Source: Limnoperna fortunei (lineage: Eukaryota > Mollusca > Bivalvia > Mytilida > Modiolidae). From it: DNA of 64,000 nt. This document shows positions 1 through 13,395 of the stretch, one piece after another; the first letter of the stretch is position 1; every line of letters starts with the position of its first letter. The stretch is from positions 40,654,636 through 40,718,635 of the forward strand of contig OX104124.1 in assembly GCA_944474755.1 (NCBI GenBank). The letters are read 5' to 3'. Under the pieces are notes generated by a model. That model ran no database searches, was not told the origin of the DNA, and was given only the letters and a program-made list of their open reading frames with translations. The position numbers and the translations under genes were made by a program.

Positions 1-846
1 ATGCGACTATCTGAGTAGTTTTGCGTTTAACACATTTCAAAGTGACTTTTCTTTCCCCGAACGATGACCTGCGATGATGTGTTTACTTTAAGTTCATGAA
101 ATTGAAGCATGCAATCAAACGTATTTTTTACTAACGATAGTTGTATTTGCACTGTTTTTTATATCTTTGGTTCTTAAAATTTGTTCATCAAACAATAAGT
201 CAAGCGATTGTAAACATGTTGGTTGTACGTTTCGTTTGTAATTAATGTTCAATAAATTGTAATTTCTTTTAAAATATTAAAATATATAAAATCTTAAATA
301 AATCCCTGAAAAATAATAGGATGTTGCTTAATTGATGTTGAGCTGTATATATTAATAATAAATTGCTACATTTTCTTAGTGTAGTAATGTCTGAAGTAAT
401 CAGCATATTTGTAAAGAATAAAACAGTATCCTATGTATTCATGTATTCATTACAGATATTATTTACATGAGCACCTGATTGAATCACTTTTCAGTGTACT
501 GTAACTAACACTTATATCAATGACAAATAAACTGAACAATACTATCAACAAAATTAGCAATTTTAACGGACTTTACTCGGAATTATGATCCTTAAATATT
601 AGCCCGAATATAACAAATATATGAGACAAATAAAATGTAACGTGATATGCCTAATAGTTTATTAACAGAAGTGAATTTGGAGATCGACAAGGTTAATATA
701 AATTAGCTGAGGGATAAAATTAAAAACAAATTAAATCCCCTGTAGAATTTGTCTGAAATATGCATGTGCGTGTAGTTTGCAAACATTAAATATTAAACTG
801 AAGAGTAAAACTAAAATGAATAAATGTCTTTATCAGTAACGAGAGG
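1..846. other. No feature seen
   Basis: AT-rich sequence without a usable ORF, repeat copy or recognisable RNA gene. Confidence 0.6.
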
Positions 847-1115
847 TTGATTGATTGATGTTTGTTTAAGTCCGACGAGAAGTATTTCAGCTATATTTAG
901 GACATGAACAACTTAGCTCAAAATAAATCAATTCAGGAAAAATGGACCAAAGGGCAAACACGTTTTAAAATTTTGAATGCCACTGGAAAAGTGTATAGTG
1001 GGTAGGGGTGGAAAATATAGTCTTTTGTAGCAGCTACAATTGGCCTGCTCTTTTTCGAAATCTACAAAAGGGTCTTTATCATGCTACGGTCCTCGGCCAA
1101 GCATTCTGTATTATG
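847..1115 (-). mobile_element. Dispersed repeat family A, copy 1
   Basis: Starts with the tail 'gattgattgatgtttgttt' and 'agtatttcagctatattta', then 'atgccactggaaaa', 'gtagcagctacaattggcct', 'cgaaatctacaaa' and 'ctacggtcctcggcc'. The same ordered words occur in seven other places in the window. Short, interspersed and without an ORF, so probably SINE-like. Confidence 0.55.
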
Positions 1116-2729
1116 CATATATTTATTACATATATTTATACAGACAAATATCGTGCATTTTAGTTAATTACCGATAAGATGGTGTCGTAAAACGGATAAG
1201 GTTGCTAGAACCTTGCGATACGGATTGTTTTGAACCTTGAGTTTGAAGGATTGCCTGTCTCAGAATGTTCATTTATACAAATTTTGGGCATGTCTTGTGC
1301 GCTATGTAATAATGATTTCTAGGTTAAATAGCTGTTTTGTTCAGTTTTAGACGAAAAACATTAATAAAAAATTGCATGATACTGAAAAAAGATTTGTCTG
1401 TGTATCTACTGATTTTGATAAATTTATCTTCAAATAAGGAATAATTCATACCTTTTTTGTTCAGAGCAACAAGTGAAACAGTGTGTGCATAACTTTAAAG
1501 TTATGACAGTGCAACAGGCATGCAATGATGCAAAAATACGTCAAACAGAACACGTTGCATGAAACACAATTATTAATCAAATAAACGATGTGGTGACACT
1601 TTCTTTAAAGAACGAACACAAAAGTCAATTTATATCCGTAACACATGTAAACATTGTTGTCAGACTCATTAGGTTTATTTTAACCTTGATCTGAAAACCG
1701 ATATATCACGAAAGTCGTATTAGAAACGGCCTCCAGATTGTTCTCCATCACCCGATATAATTTGTTATTTTTGTGCGCTTTTTAAGTTTAGTAATAAGAA
1801 ACTATTTTATTATATTAACTTTTGGGTATTTTATAGGGCTCCTATCTTATACTCGAAGTATTAAATTTTTAGGTTAAGGTTACTAAGTTTATCAAATATA
1901 TATCGTTAGAAACAGGAATTGTTTAATTAAGACATGAAACCAAATACATTGGCAAGACACATAATTAAGATCATATACTTGGGATAGCTTTTATCACACA
2001 AAAACAACATATCATCACCATGGATTAGAATATCACGTAGGATTTTCGACAACCAAAGACCTTCAAGACTTAAATTAAAAATAAATCTGATATATAGTAC
2101 ATGTTTTGATTATATTTTGTGAGTCTTTATTAGGAATGTAGGCAACATAAAACAGAATAAATATTTGCTTTTTGATAAACGATAACGTCTACACGTTGTT
2201 GAGAATTGACCAGTATAAACTCTTTAAATCGGTATTTGAGCTTATTTAAGCAAAATAAAGATAGTCACACCATGCACATGATCCCATATTTTCTTTAATA
2301 AAAACAGATGTAAATAAGCAAATACCAAACAAATGTAGTCAAATGTACTTATATTTTGAAAGAACACACAATAAAATCACGGCACCGTAGTGTTAACATA
2401 GGCTTCTATGCAAATGATATTAACATATTTATTTAAGACATATGGATTTTATTTTAAATTTGTTTAATTTCAAACTTTAAAAGTGCATTAGACCGGAAAT
2501 ATACTCTAGTTTTCATCTGTATATATTAAATAGTTCGTAAAAAATTAGACATCACTTTCTTACCATTCACTATCAACATTGCATTCTCCTAACATTCAAT
2601 ATATACAGTTTAACAATTTGTTCTTGTACTATAAGGAAATTCTCATTGGGAACATAAACTTAGTTAATCATCTATTGCTAACAAATTTTTGTAATAGTAA
2701 ATCATATGTACATAATCTATACGTGACTC
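1116..2729. other. No feature seen
   Basis: AT-rich sequence. I found no ORF, exon-like block or repeat match to the rest of the window. Confidence 0.55.
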
Positions 2730-5510
2730 AGAAGAAGCATTTAGGATTTTTATGACCACTTGAAATTCTAAAACTCTGACATAACTAGGATGTTACTTTG
2801 TTGGTAACTAATAGCAGTCTATCATGTGACCTCTATTATTTATAATAATATACTCCCAGTAAATCCTGAGATATTGCAAATGAAATGCATATTATTAAGA
2901 ACCCAAAACTAGCATATAAATTCAATTGTGAAATCACCGACAACCTTAGTAAGTCCATGAATTACTTTGTAATTATCGACCGTCAGACATATTGTTGTTT
3001 TCTTTAATTAAGCAATAATTAAAAGGTGATCAAAGAATTAACTACTAAAATCTAATCGGACGCACTCATGCCTAACAAATGTTCTAAAATCCAAATAAAT
3101 AAGATGTTGTAGCGCCTTTATTATCAATTTGACAAAGTATTCTACTGTATTGCTATTCCTTTTGCTACACACATATTTTAAACATGGTATAGGCTTCCTC
3201 GGTGCATCAAAAGATGATATAATATATCGCACAAAATGCCTTCTATTTGTAATTAATTTTGGCATCATATTATAAAAACAGTGTTTTCCGACTTCATCCA
3301 ACGCCAATTCAATTTTTTAACTTTCAAAAAGTATAAATATTTTATTTTTAATAATAGTACAAATTGTGCCTTGTCCACAATAATGCAGCTCAAAAGACGT
3401 CATACAACACTTAAAAAAAATCTTCGAAACTTCTCAATAATTAATTAATAAAATCGGAAGCTAGGGATCAATTACTTTGAGGTTCATATTTTATATTTTT
3501 TCTGTTCTCAACCAAGTGGAATAGTACAGAGAGAATATACACTGGTCAGTAATCTGCTGTTTTTTCACGTTATTCTCGGATATTTATAAGCTGTGGTCTA
3601 TCAGTACGTTTCTAATTTTGAGAATTTCAATTAATTGTTATCATTTTTCTGTTTGCCTTGCAAATGCCAAGATTATAATTGGTCACAGATTGCTCTTTTA
3701 GTCATCAATTATTCAGTTGCCTATATTAAGTAGTTCTTGCCATTTAGCTTGTTTCATGCAGGTAAAGTGGCCGTTCTAACTTTGATAGTTTTCACATATT
3801 GTTATGTTTAAGTTGTGCATTTCAATTATAATTAAAAGGTAAAACTTTGTTTCAGAAATAGCCTTGTAGTTATTTTGTTCAGCTTGTACATCTTTATAGT
3901 AAAGCTATGATGTGATTGTTAAACCTAAACTGTATATTTTTCAGAGGCATCACATGTTCAATTCTTGAATTATAGTAACTTGCTTACAGAACCTATCCAA
4001 ATATAACGTTGGGTATACAAACATTGAAAAATAATACTCTTAGAATAATTGATCATTAAATATAACAGAAAATTGTCTTTAAGTTCAAATTTTGACTTTT
4101 TTACGTAGTTGTCGTACAAATTTTGATCGGATCACCTCAGTTATTTCCCGACCTCTGTCGAAAATGGCCGAAAGACGTTCTGGTTGGAGTTGAACTACTT
4201 GAGTTAGGTAACCAGGGTGAAAATAAAAAAAAATACATTTTAGAAGTAAAAACATTTGAAATTGTATTCAGTTATGATATTTTAATTCTTGAAACATAGA
4301 AAGTGTTTTGGTGCATGCTTTATGGTACAAAAGATTTGTGTGATTTTGTGAACAAAGTGAAGATTAAATTAAAACTTCCTTTTGACGATGTTTTATTTAT
4401 CTTCATAGTATATTAAAAATCTATTGATAGAATGGAGGGATACCCTAAGTATTGAACCAGTTATCGCACGGTTTTTGGACATATGCCTTTATATGTCTTA
4501 ATATGTTAGTTGTTTGTTAGACAAAACTAGCGGGTGCTAATGGTTTTAAATGAGAATTTTCAGTAATAAAATACACCACGATGGATATATACAGCAGATT
4601 GCGCAGAGTTTTTCACACTAGTCGTTCTATCTTTTTAGCATTTCTAGGTGTGTTCACAACCCATAATGTGACATGCCACAGTCACAAAATCAAGTTAAAA
4701 AATATTTGCTGCACAAACATAATAGAATACACACTATAATCAGCACTAAACTAAGTAATAAAAGTATTTTGTTCGGTAACATGAGTTTTTGTGAGAAAAA
4801 TATTGACGCGCAATAAAACTGTATTGATTATGTCAATTTTAGATTTTACTGATTTTTTAACTTTCGTGGGCATGTGTATTGAATCCAGGTAAACTTATAT
4901 TTGTCGCATAGCAAAACGACTTTTGCACGTCGATAAGGCTTTATATACAGTAGAGCTTCCACATTTCAAGTTCTCAAAAAGCTTGAAAAAGTTCTAAAAC
5001 GATTAATTACATCAAATTTAATAACAAAATCATGCAATATTATAAATCATCTGCATAAACGTCAAAAACAATAGGACGTCATTTATTCGTCTTCAACAAA
5101 GATTCCAAATCTTTTACTTGCATGTAAAAGTACAAAACATGCATGAACATCAACTTTAAAGGGATCTTGATTTGTTCGTGGGTGTTTTATTATGTATCTG
5201 ATTAAATCGGATTGGCACACTTAACAACAATATAGATAAACTGATTTTGAGATCTTGCGTAAGAGCGGTAATTTCTCTATCGATAATTGTTGTTTTGTAT
5301 GACATCCAAACAATTTCATCCCCGTATTTCCATGATTAAAAAGAAATTTGAAATAATTACAAATACATTTCGAGATTTTTGCCATTAACTCACGCAATAA
5401 CTGGTTCATTCTAAATATTAGATAAATAAAGAAGACTAAGTGCATAATGTCTGCGGATATTTTTGTTTTACAATCGCACAGTTTTTCAACTAATTATCTT
5501 TTTTAAAAAA
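2730..5510. repeat. Diverged segmental duplication, copy C
   Basis: Several blocks align in order with 7.76-11.11 kb: 2755-3000 with 7770-8030 ('aactaggatgttac', 'cccagtaaatcctg'), 4120-4195 with 8815-8885 ('ggatcacctcagttattt', 'agacgtt'), 4850-4980 with 10570-10690 ('ctttcgtgggcatg') and 5395-5500 with 11020-11110 ('ataatgtctgcggatatttt'). Between blocks I see no gene. A 'ctttatatacagtag' at 4940-4954 is TATA-like, but no coding exon follows it. Confidence 0.6.
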
Positions 5511-5537
5511 TAAGATTTTTTTATAAAGTACCACTAT

Positions 5538-5692
5538 TGGCAGGGTGGCTCAACGACAATCTTAATTGACAAGGATGGCTAGCTTTCCTACTGAATGTCC
5601 TGGGTGCTCTGGTTACCTTCCTCGATACAAAAGTGGATGCCACGATATTGCTGAAAATTGCTTAAAGTGGCGTTTAACACTATTTAAAAAAA
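5538..5692 (+). mobile_element. SINE fragment, plus orientation
   Basis: Starts 'ggcagggtggctcaacgac' and ends with 'tgccacgatattgctgaaaa' and 'agtggcgtttaacac', the tail block shared with the SINE at 9.7-10.0 kb. The tRNA-like head is degraded. Confidence 0.6.
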
Positions 5693-7759
5693 TCAATAGT
5701 ACGGGTGTGCATGATTATGTAAACTGTTTCCGGTACAGATATTAAAATTTATTACAAATAAAAATCAGCAGCAAATTGTTTCGCTAATGAAAAACAAATC
5801 AGGACACCTCTCTAGATCTCATTGAAAATAGTGAAACTGGGTGTGCCAACATTATACGAACCGTCTGCTTTACGAATAAGTTCGTCAGACAATTTCTTGT
5901 ACACATATAAAATTTTTTCTTAATCATCAAAGGCATATTTTTTTGCTGTTACTTTTATTCAACGAATCAAATAGTTATTAACTATCTCTATAAGCTCCAG
6001 GATTTTTATAAAAGGTAAATAATTATATAGTCTTCATTTACGTTATGTATTCCAATCGACGTTACTGCTTTAAGGCACGTTATAAACTACAATTAGGTAC
6101 TTTGTAACAGAAAATTTCAGATGATTTCCTAAATTAACTTGTCTGCAAATTTCTGTCTTCATTATATGGTTTCGTTTTTGTAATTAGTCTTAATAGTTAT
6201 CTAATGTCGTAAAAGATAAAATATCATTTACAAATGGTAAACAATTTTGTTTACGCACATCAAACATGGCTTCTATCAAAAAATGTTTCTGAATGAAGAC
6301 AATCACGTCCTTCCAATCACGTAATACAACTTACAATATTCTCGAAGGAAAAAAATTACTGAGATACTATGGCACAATTAACAAATGGTTGTAATATAAT
6401 ATCAAAGAATAGAAAGATGCATTTGGTTGCAGATTTATGCAGGCAGCAACTTTTTCTGTAAATAACTGTCTGTAAAAATTGCTTTTCTATATCTCTAATG
6501 ATTTATGTATTTAAAATTCGTAATGAATAGGATACATGTATTATTATGCTTCGAATACATTCGTTCACTATTTATCGATCATTGCGATTTACAAACAATA
6601 AATCAATTCAGGGACGATGGACCATAGTGAAAAACATTTGCATGCCACTGGAAAAAATATGTTATATGGATAAGTGCGGAAAATGTATACTTGTGTAGCG
6701 GCTACAATGAGCCTACTCTTATTCGAAATCTACAAAATGGTCTTTATCGTGCAAGGAAAGACACTCTACTCACACTTTACCCACTACCGTCCTCGGACAG
6801 GCTTTCCGTATTAAAAGCTGACAACCTCCAACGAGGTGGTCTCACTCACTTATAAGGCACTTTGTAACGCGCTGGGCGCCATTCATTTAGATATAGCGGA
6901 ATTTTGTTTTGGTTTTATTCCATAGTTCAAATGAATATTTTATTGGATTTAACAGAGAATAAAAGCCATCGTATTTTAATTGTTTTGGCGTAAAAAGAAT
7001 TTTTTTGATTACCATGTTGTTTCCAAAAATGCTAATTTGCTACATAACTTTCGCCAAAGGTACAGATATATAGTGTAATATTGATCAAAAGACGAAATGC
7101 GCGGCATGCATCCTAGACATTGTCTTTACAACCACTGCGTCGATGCCTCTTCTGGTAGTTGTTATTTTACGATATATGACCAGCTGGTCACACTTTCGTG
7201 CAGACACAAATATCCTTTATTCACTGAGTGATATTGCAAAATTAAATTCCTCAACATAATTCGTCGAACTTAAAATTACTTCAGCTGACATAATTTATGA
7301 GATTTTACCATTAAAGATCATTGTTTTGTTTATAATTTGCCGTCTGAATTAGGAAGAAAATGTTGAATCTTGATTACACGGAACAAACGTATTTAGTTTT
7401 ATAACCATGTTATATGTTTAATATTCGAAGGCTACATAACGTCACTAAGATTACTGTTTTCCAAACCATGTTAGTTTTATATATAAATTTCACTCTCCGA
7501 CACATAGAACATAACTGGTTAATGGATATAATCTCTGCCACAACTAATCCGTTACCGTTAACTGCGGGACTACATTCGTCGTCTGTCCATGACGTTTGTA
7601 AACAAAGAGCGGTGTTTGTAAAATATAACACAAGATCTTATTTTGTGTATAAAAATACACTTTTGATAAAGTTTTAACAAAAACTTAGTTACTCAAGTAT
7701 TTGAAACTTATTTCTTGTGATATTTAATTATATGCAGCATAGCCTATCATTGACTCAAG
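5693..7759. other. Mostly featureless apart from repeat family A
   Basis: Besides the repeat at 6.6-6.85 kb, overlapping frames on both strands at 7.41-7.68 kb are the only open stretch. The minus one has four cysteines but no recognised domain and no convincing splice partners. Confidence 0.5.
6597..6850 (-). mobile_element. Dispersed repeat family A, copy 2
   Basis: Carries 'cgatggaccatagtg', 'atgccactggaaaa', 'gtagcggctacaatgagcct', 'tcgaaatctacaaaatggtc' and 'accgtcctcggacaggc'. Same orientation as copy 1; ends in 'acaacctccaacgaggtgg'. Confidence 0.55.
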
Positions 7760-8892
7760 AACAAAAGGTTTGATGACCGCATAAAAAGTCTAACTAGGAT
7801 GTTATATACTGTGTTGGAGACTAATAAAAATCTATCATATAAACCTAATCTTCATAGCAATAACACTCCCAATAAATCCTGCGATATCGCAAAAGCAGTA
7901 GACCATAGTAAATGCATACTATTAAGAAAAAAAACCCTGCTTTTCTAGCGAACTGTGAAATAATCCACAACCATTGTTTGTCTAAAAATGATTTCGTCAC
8001 TGTCGATTTTTAGAAATAATGTTGCCTTTTATCAACAAGTAATCATTAAAACTACCATTACACAATTTAATTCACAAGACACAAGTCTAATGATGTCTTA
8101 TTTAGTTGGCTTGATTAGATATACAGTAATGTAAATGTTTGCAAAATGTAGAATTTAATTGTTGAGTGTCAATAAACTTCTACGTTTTAGTATTCGTTTT
8201 TAAACAAAATACGCATTACACAATTTAAATTTTTTAATGACTGTGGTGACCCTTAAAAGGGGTCAATAAATTAAAACAATTGGACACATTGTTCATCTTT
8301 CCTCTCATCTATCTATCATCTCGTCAAACTTTGTCAGATGGTGGAAAAGACAAGAACTACGTGCTGACAAGTAGAATGGAAAGATTAATAATTCATGTTT
8401 TCAGATTATGACAGTTAAAATTCATTTGAATGCGGAGATCAATAAAAAGATGCGTAAAGCGTTATTTTTACATTACTAAGTCTAAAAACAAAAGCTGAAA
8501 ATTGCAACGACAATGCAAAGTATATTTAAATTCAGTTGGAATTAGAATGATTAGTTTTGTAAAAACATATTGTAAGAAATTAGCATCTGCCAATCAACAA
8601 CATTGAGTTTGTTTTTATTGACCGGCAAACATGTGTGCTGGCAAACTTGCACGGCAAACGATTACAACTCATTGCAGGAAATATCAGTTCACGTCAAGCA
8701 TCGTTTCCAATTTGTCTTATAACATTAAAAATAAAATAATTTGATCAAAGAATAATTGTTCAATCAAAATATAACTGTCCCAGCTGTTTCAGTTTAAATT
8801 TTGCGCGTATTCTACGTATCGAATCACCTCATTTATTTTCCGTTTTTTGACGGAAAGGGACGACAGACGTTTTGTTTGGAATTAAACTTATA

Positions 8893-9470
8893 ATTTTTAG
8901 TTTCGCTAGTTCACTGAGAGGTACGTCATCGTTGGCATCGTATTCATCGCTTAAGAAATCTTTGCAATAAAAACCAGCAATCTTAAAACACTTCTGTTCA
9001 CTCCTTGGTGTTGTTCCATGCTGGGGTAATCCAGTGTATAGCGTCTAGGACAGTGATTTCTTTCAGCAGTTCTGGGGACGAGTTGGTCTGGTCTATCTTA
9101 GCAAGTAGCGAGGTGATCATCAGTTTTCGGTAGCCTGCTTTGAAAACTCGAATTATATCTTGATCAAGTGGTTATAGCACTTCTGTTGTGTTGGCTTGCA
9201 GGAATTTGAGTTTAGGTTGCTGAGTTGTAGTTAATGGGAGTGTGATGAAGCATTGTTTAGAAACATCAAAATGTGGCGGCGTTCCAGTCTCATCGTCGTG
9301 TCGCCGGTACGAATCCAGTTAATGAAAGTGTTAGAAGTCATCCTTGATTTCTTGTTGGCATAGTAGGAAACAGATAAACTGGACTTGTTGACATTCTTAA
9401 AACATCGTGGGTTTAACGATTACCAGATTACAAGTGGATTTTAATTTTCACCAGTTCCAACTCAGGCGAA
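8893..9470 (-). pseudogene. Decayed Tigger/pogo-type (DDE_1) transposase, C-terminal half
   Basis: The minus strand, read across several stops and frameshifts, gives the ordered landmarks of Tigger transposases: NPRCFKNVNKSSL, then KSRMTSNTFINWIR, then RRHILMFLNNASSHS, then FLQANTTEVL, PLDQDIIRVFKAGYRKL, SLLAKIDQT and a DAIHWITPAWNN run. In active relatives the motif before ASSH/APSH is LDN, whose Asp is catalytic; here it reads LNN. The third Asp (PLDQ) is kept. The N-terminal DNA-binding half and inverted ends were not found. It lies in the 7.7-11.1 kb duplication copy and has no counterpart at 4.2-4.8 kb in the sister copy. Such elements move by cut and paste; this one is dead. Confidence 0.8.
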
Positions 9471-9737
9471 CATAAAGGTAAATCTCTTATTTGCATTTTC
9501 TTCTCCTTTTAAAGACTAGTCTCGGGTTCCTAAGGTCTTGTCTTATCTTTTACGGAAAACAGGTAAAATAATTAAGTTATGGTTTATGCTTTATTTATTT
9601 AACAATAACAAATTTTCCATTCCATGTTGAAATAATTAAAAATCGACTAATTTGCCTGAAAACTATAAGTGCAACATACAAAAATAACCGAATGTGTTAA
9701 CTTTTATTTATATAACCCATAACTTTATTCTCTTACC

Positions 9738-9996
9738 ATGATTGTTTGTTTGTTTGAATGGTGTTTTAACGCAACTTTAAGCAATTTTTCAGCTATATCA
9801 TGGCGTTTAGTTTTTGTTGCGGGAGGAAGCCGGAGTACCCGGAGAGAACCCCAGACCTTCGGTAGGAAAACAGGCAATCATTGTCTGTTAAGATTAAAGT
9901 CTAATACACCTTGCCCGAGGTGAGACTCGAACCCGCAACCCGCAACCTTAGTGATGACCGACCACGTGATCATCAACCATTCGGCCACCGCAGCCC
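9738..9996 (-). mobile_element. tRNA-derived SINE, near full length
   Basis: On the minus strand it begins with a tRNA-like head: GCGGTGGCCGAATGGTT (A-box region, like Ser/Leu tRNAs) and 50 bases later GGGTTCGAGTCTC (B box, RNA polymerase III internal promoter). The body has 'ggaggaagccggagtaccc' in reverse. The tail holds the block that reads aacgccactttcagc / gctatatcatggcg in other copies of the window, then a (CAAA)n end. This architecture matches the molluscan SINE families described as RUDI/Meta-SINE-like; the exact family name needs a database. Confidence 0.8.
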
Positions 9997-10221
9997 TTCT
10001 CTTGCAATGATCATGGTCTGTTTAATTTCCTCAGTAGGTAAGTCGGTGTTGTCGTTGCTGTCTTTATCAGGTTCAGGTAAATGACTGGTGACAAGTTCTA
10101 TCTCCCAATTGACGGTGTCTACCTCTGTGGGTATGCTGTAATTGAAACATGGATCGATCTCTGCAAGTTGGGGTGGGTTTGTTAGTTCACTGAGATGTAC
10201 GTCATCGTAGTTATTACTCAC
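9997..10221 (-). pseudogene. C-terminal tail fragment of a second Tigger-like transposase copy
   Basis: An open minus-strand stretch reads DDVHLSELTNPPQLAEID and continues as an acidic tail. Its first 30 or so bases repeat the end of the 8.9-9.5 kb pseudogene (DDVPLSELAKL there), so it picks up where that copy stops, but it lies on the wrong side to be the same collinear element. The SINE at 9.74-10.0 kb abuts or interrupts it, and the last residues of the frame are SINE sequence. Confidence 0.5.
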
Positions 10222-11115
10222 AAGTGCCTTATCTTGCTAGTTAAACGGTTATTGACATTCAAAGCAACCATAAAAACAAAAGGGTCATATATTGACTAAA
10301 ACTATCTTTTTTCTTCGCATGTATTTTTACTGAAGGCTTGGTTCAGTGACACCAAATGGTGTAATCTCCAAATTCCTGGCTACTTCCTATGTTATTTTTA
10401 CTTAGAAATCTAATAAATAATATAATAATCAGTCGTAAGAAGTGATTTCTTTAATTACATTTAAATACGAAACAAGCAAAGTAGATCGACAAATTAAAGT
10501 AAATCAAAATATACTTACGCGTAATAAATCTATATTGCGTTTAAATAGTTGTTGACGTCATTCGTATATGTTCCTGCTTTTTGGGCTTTCGTGGGCATGC
10601 GCATTGAATCATGTAAACATGTGTTTAAGACACATCAAAACGATATTTGTACGTTGATAACTATTTAAATTCAGTACAGTTTCAACATTCTGCAATCTGA
10701 AAAAGGAAGAAAACAAATTTAAAATATTAATACGTTACTTTTAAAAACAATGAGATGTTATTTAGTCATTAACATAATAGATTCTGAATTTTACATGTAC
10801 AAGTAAACACATTTATAAAATTTAAGGAAAGCTGGATTAGGATCAATTCCTCTATTGATAATTAATTTTAAAGCAGCATTGCATCATCCAAACACTTTTA
10901 CCCATATTTCAGTTATTCAAAATAACAGTTGAAATATTTTCAAATACATTTTTTAGATTTTTTTTAAAGATTTTTGCCCTTAATTGACGCGTAATGTTTT
11001 TCATACTAATATAAGATGAATACAGAAGACTTATATGTCATAACGTGCATAAATAATGTCTGCAGATATTTTTGTTTTACAACCGCACAATTTTGCAACT
11101 AATTATTTTTATTGT

Positions 11116-12713
11116 ACACAATAATGCATTATTGTCCATTTGAAAACATAGAAAAACATTCCGTATATGTTGATAAAAATGGCAGGACTTTGATATATAA
11201 TAATTCATAGTTCATGCAGTGCTTTTTTCCAAGGCCAGAATAAACTCACACCAGTCATGTCATAAACAATTAAACGTTTTGACAAACTATGTTTGAATGT
11301 TTGATAAAATTTACCATTAAAGCATTAATGATTGAAAAAAAATTATTTTGAAAACTTGATATTATTTTATTTAAATACCGTCAGAATTTGCAACACGTAT
11401 TAATGAGTGTTATTAGCTAACAATAACAATCGATAAATATTTTCACAGACAACACGCGATTACAATATGACTGGAGATTGATATTTTCGCAAATAACTCT
11501 GACACAAATAATATCTGTGTATTACGTTAAATAACAACGAGGTCAAGTACAGTGATCGGTTTTTCTCTGAATAATATTAGTGAAATCATAATTCAGAGCT
11601 TCATTAAAAGATTAAACCTATATAAGTAGGTGTACTTCTAGTATTATTACAGTTCCAATCAGAATTATAGTACTTTATAAGCATCACCGCTATGGACTGT
11701 TCTTGCTGTTTTTGATAATATAAATGTAGTTATGATTTTAATTTAAGTCTTTGGAATCAAAAAAAAATATTTTAAATTGTAAGACTTTTTTCTATTCCCT
11801 TTAATTTTTGGCATAAACTACTGCATCTAGTGTTGGAATTTCTGTGGTGAAAGCTCAATCATTTTACTTGCATATCATAATTTATTTGAAGACTACTGGT
11901 TGTCGTGATTTAGACGAAAGGCTTATTTGGCATTAAAAAATGTACTACTTTGTATGAAGCAATTGATGATTATTTTCCATGTTATTTTTATACAATTAAC
12001 GAAGTTTGATATAAACAGTGTAAATAAAACGTGATGCAATTCTATGCAAATACCAATGCATATATAACAAATAAAACATACATATATTTGTGTTAATCAA
12101 TCGAAATAAGTTCAGATAAAAATGTCCAAATCAAAACGCACAACGGTGTATTGTTCGACATTTAGAATTATATTTTGCATACATATGATCTCATTGATGC
12201 TCCGATGCTGTAAATTGACGCTACACTACAAAAAACATATACGCTTGATAAATAAATATATGTTTGTAATCTTTTTTGCGAAAAGGAATGTTTAATTTTG
12301 TTTTCATGGGTTTAATCGAGAATTTAATTCATTTTTTAGATATAACATGGATTTAGCTAAAAGTAAGGATGTAAGACGAAGAATTTTGTTAAACCCCATT
12401 CCGTGGCAATTACCAATCACAGTAAAGCTCGAACATTTATCTTCAGTGTGGACAGGCAGATGATAAATAGAAAATGACTACCTAACTTAACCAATTAAGC
12501 AGAGAGGTTCACTTTCGTAATTGTCGGCAAGTTTCAGTGTTTCTCTATGTCAAACAGTACTTATAAATCATCTTCAAAATGTTGAATACGTGTAAGCTAA
12601 TTAAAATGTTCTTTCTAGTTAATTACTTTTAGTACTTGTTGTTTATATGTTTATTATATATTTTTTATTAAATATTTATATATGTAGTCATAATTGTTTA
12701 GTAAGAGCAAAAG
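11116..12713. other. No feature seen
   Basis: AT-rich, no ORF of interest and no clear repeat copy. Confidence 0.55.
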
Positions 12714-12945
12714 GCTTCGATGACCGAGAGGTATAGGACTGGTATTTTTTTATCTACTATTGATTACGTGTCGGTAAAACTAAGGTTGTGGGTTTGATTT
12801 CACTGGCAAAAGATTGTGCATAACTTCAATCTTAATTGGTATAAACTTGCCGTTTTCGTACAGCAGATTAGGGGTTTCCAACGGGTACTTCAGCGTCTTC
12901 TCGTAATTAACATCGGACGCCACAATATAACAAAAATTGGTAAAC
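12714..12945 (+). mobile_element. Diverged tRNA-derived SINE
   Basis: A head like 'gatgaccgagaggt' (A box) is followed 60 bases on by 'ggttgtgggtttgattt' (decayed B box), then a body ending 'catcggacgccacaatataa', a variant of the 'gccacgatat' block of the other SINE copies. ORFs on both strands here are shadows of the repeat. Confidence 0.55.
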
Positions 12946-13194
12946 CCACAGAAAACACCATTCAAACAAAACAAATTCATTACAGCAGATGTACTATCTT
13001 TAGCATTTATCTTTAAAACGTAACATCAACATTTAGAAAATTTGAATTTGATGCAAACATTCTGTTTAAAATTATAGATACATGTACAATTATCAACGTC
13101 TGTAAAGAAATTATTGACCATTCATACACTAAGTCTTGTCGTAGATTCGGCCCGTGGCTCAATTCAATTATACTCAATTAAACAGAAACAAAAT

Positions 13195-13395
13195 AGGTAG
13201 ATGTCGATAAGAGTTGGCTTGTTGTAGCCGCTTCAAAATGCTAAATTTTCCACCCCTATTCTTTTTCAGTGATACTCCAACTTTGTGCCCTTCGGTCCAT
13301 ATTTCCCTTTTTGATTAATTGTTTGTTAACTTGTCCTCGTCATAATATAGCAAATAGCAGACATATTGCTCGCTGGACGTTAAACAAACATTTAA
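13195..13395 (+). mobile_element. Dispersed repeat family A, copy 3 (opposite orientation)
   Basis: Reads 'gtagccgcttcaaaatgcta', 'aattttccacccctatt', 'gcccttcggtccatat' and ends 'cgctggacgttaaacaaac', the reverse complement of the start of copy 1. Confidence 0.55.

Larger units (their letters stand above)
7760..11115. repeat. Diverged segmental duplication, copy D
   Basis: Sister of 2.73-5.51 kb in the same orientation. It is about 1 kb longer between the second and third anchor blocks, and that excess is the Tigger fragments and the SINE, which suggests that they arrived after the duplication. Confidence 0.6.

Noticed and set aside
3038..3307. Minus ORF of 89 residues
   Set aside because: No recognisable domain and no counterpart in the sister duplication copy; composition is that of random AT-rich sequence.
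7410..7677. Overlapping ORFs on both strands
   Set aside because: No domain, no splice partners, and mutual overlap is typical of chance frames.
9738..9923. Plus ORF of 61 residues
   Set aside because: Lies wholly within the SINE on the other strand.
9915..9996. A genuine tRNA gene
   Set aside because: A- and B-box-like words are present, but the sequence cannot fold into a full cloverleaf with an acceptor stem and continues into a SINE body.
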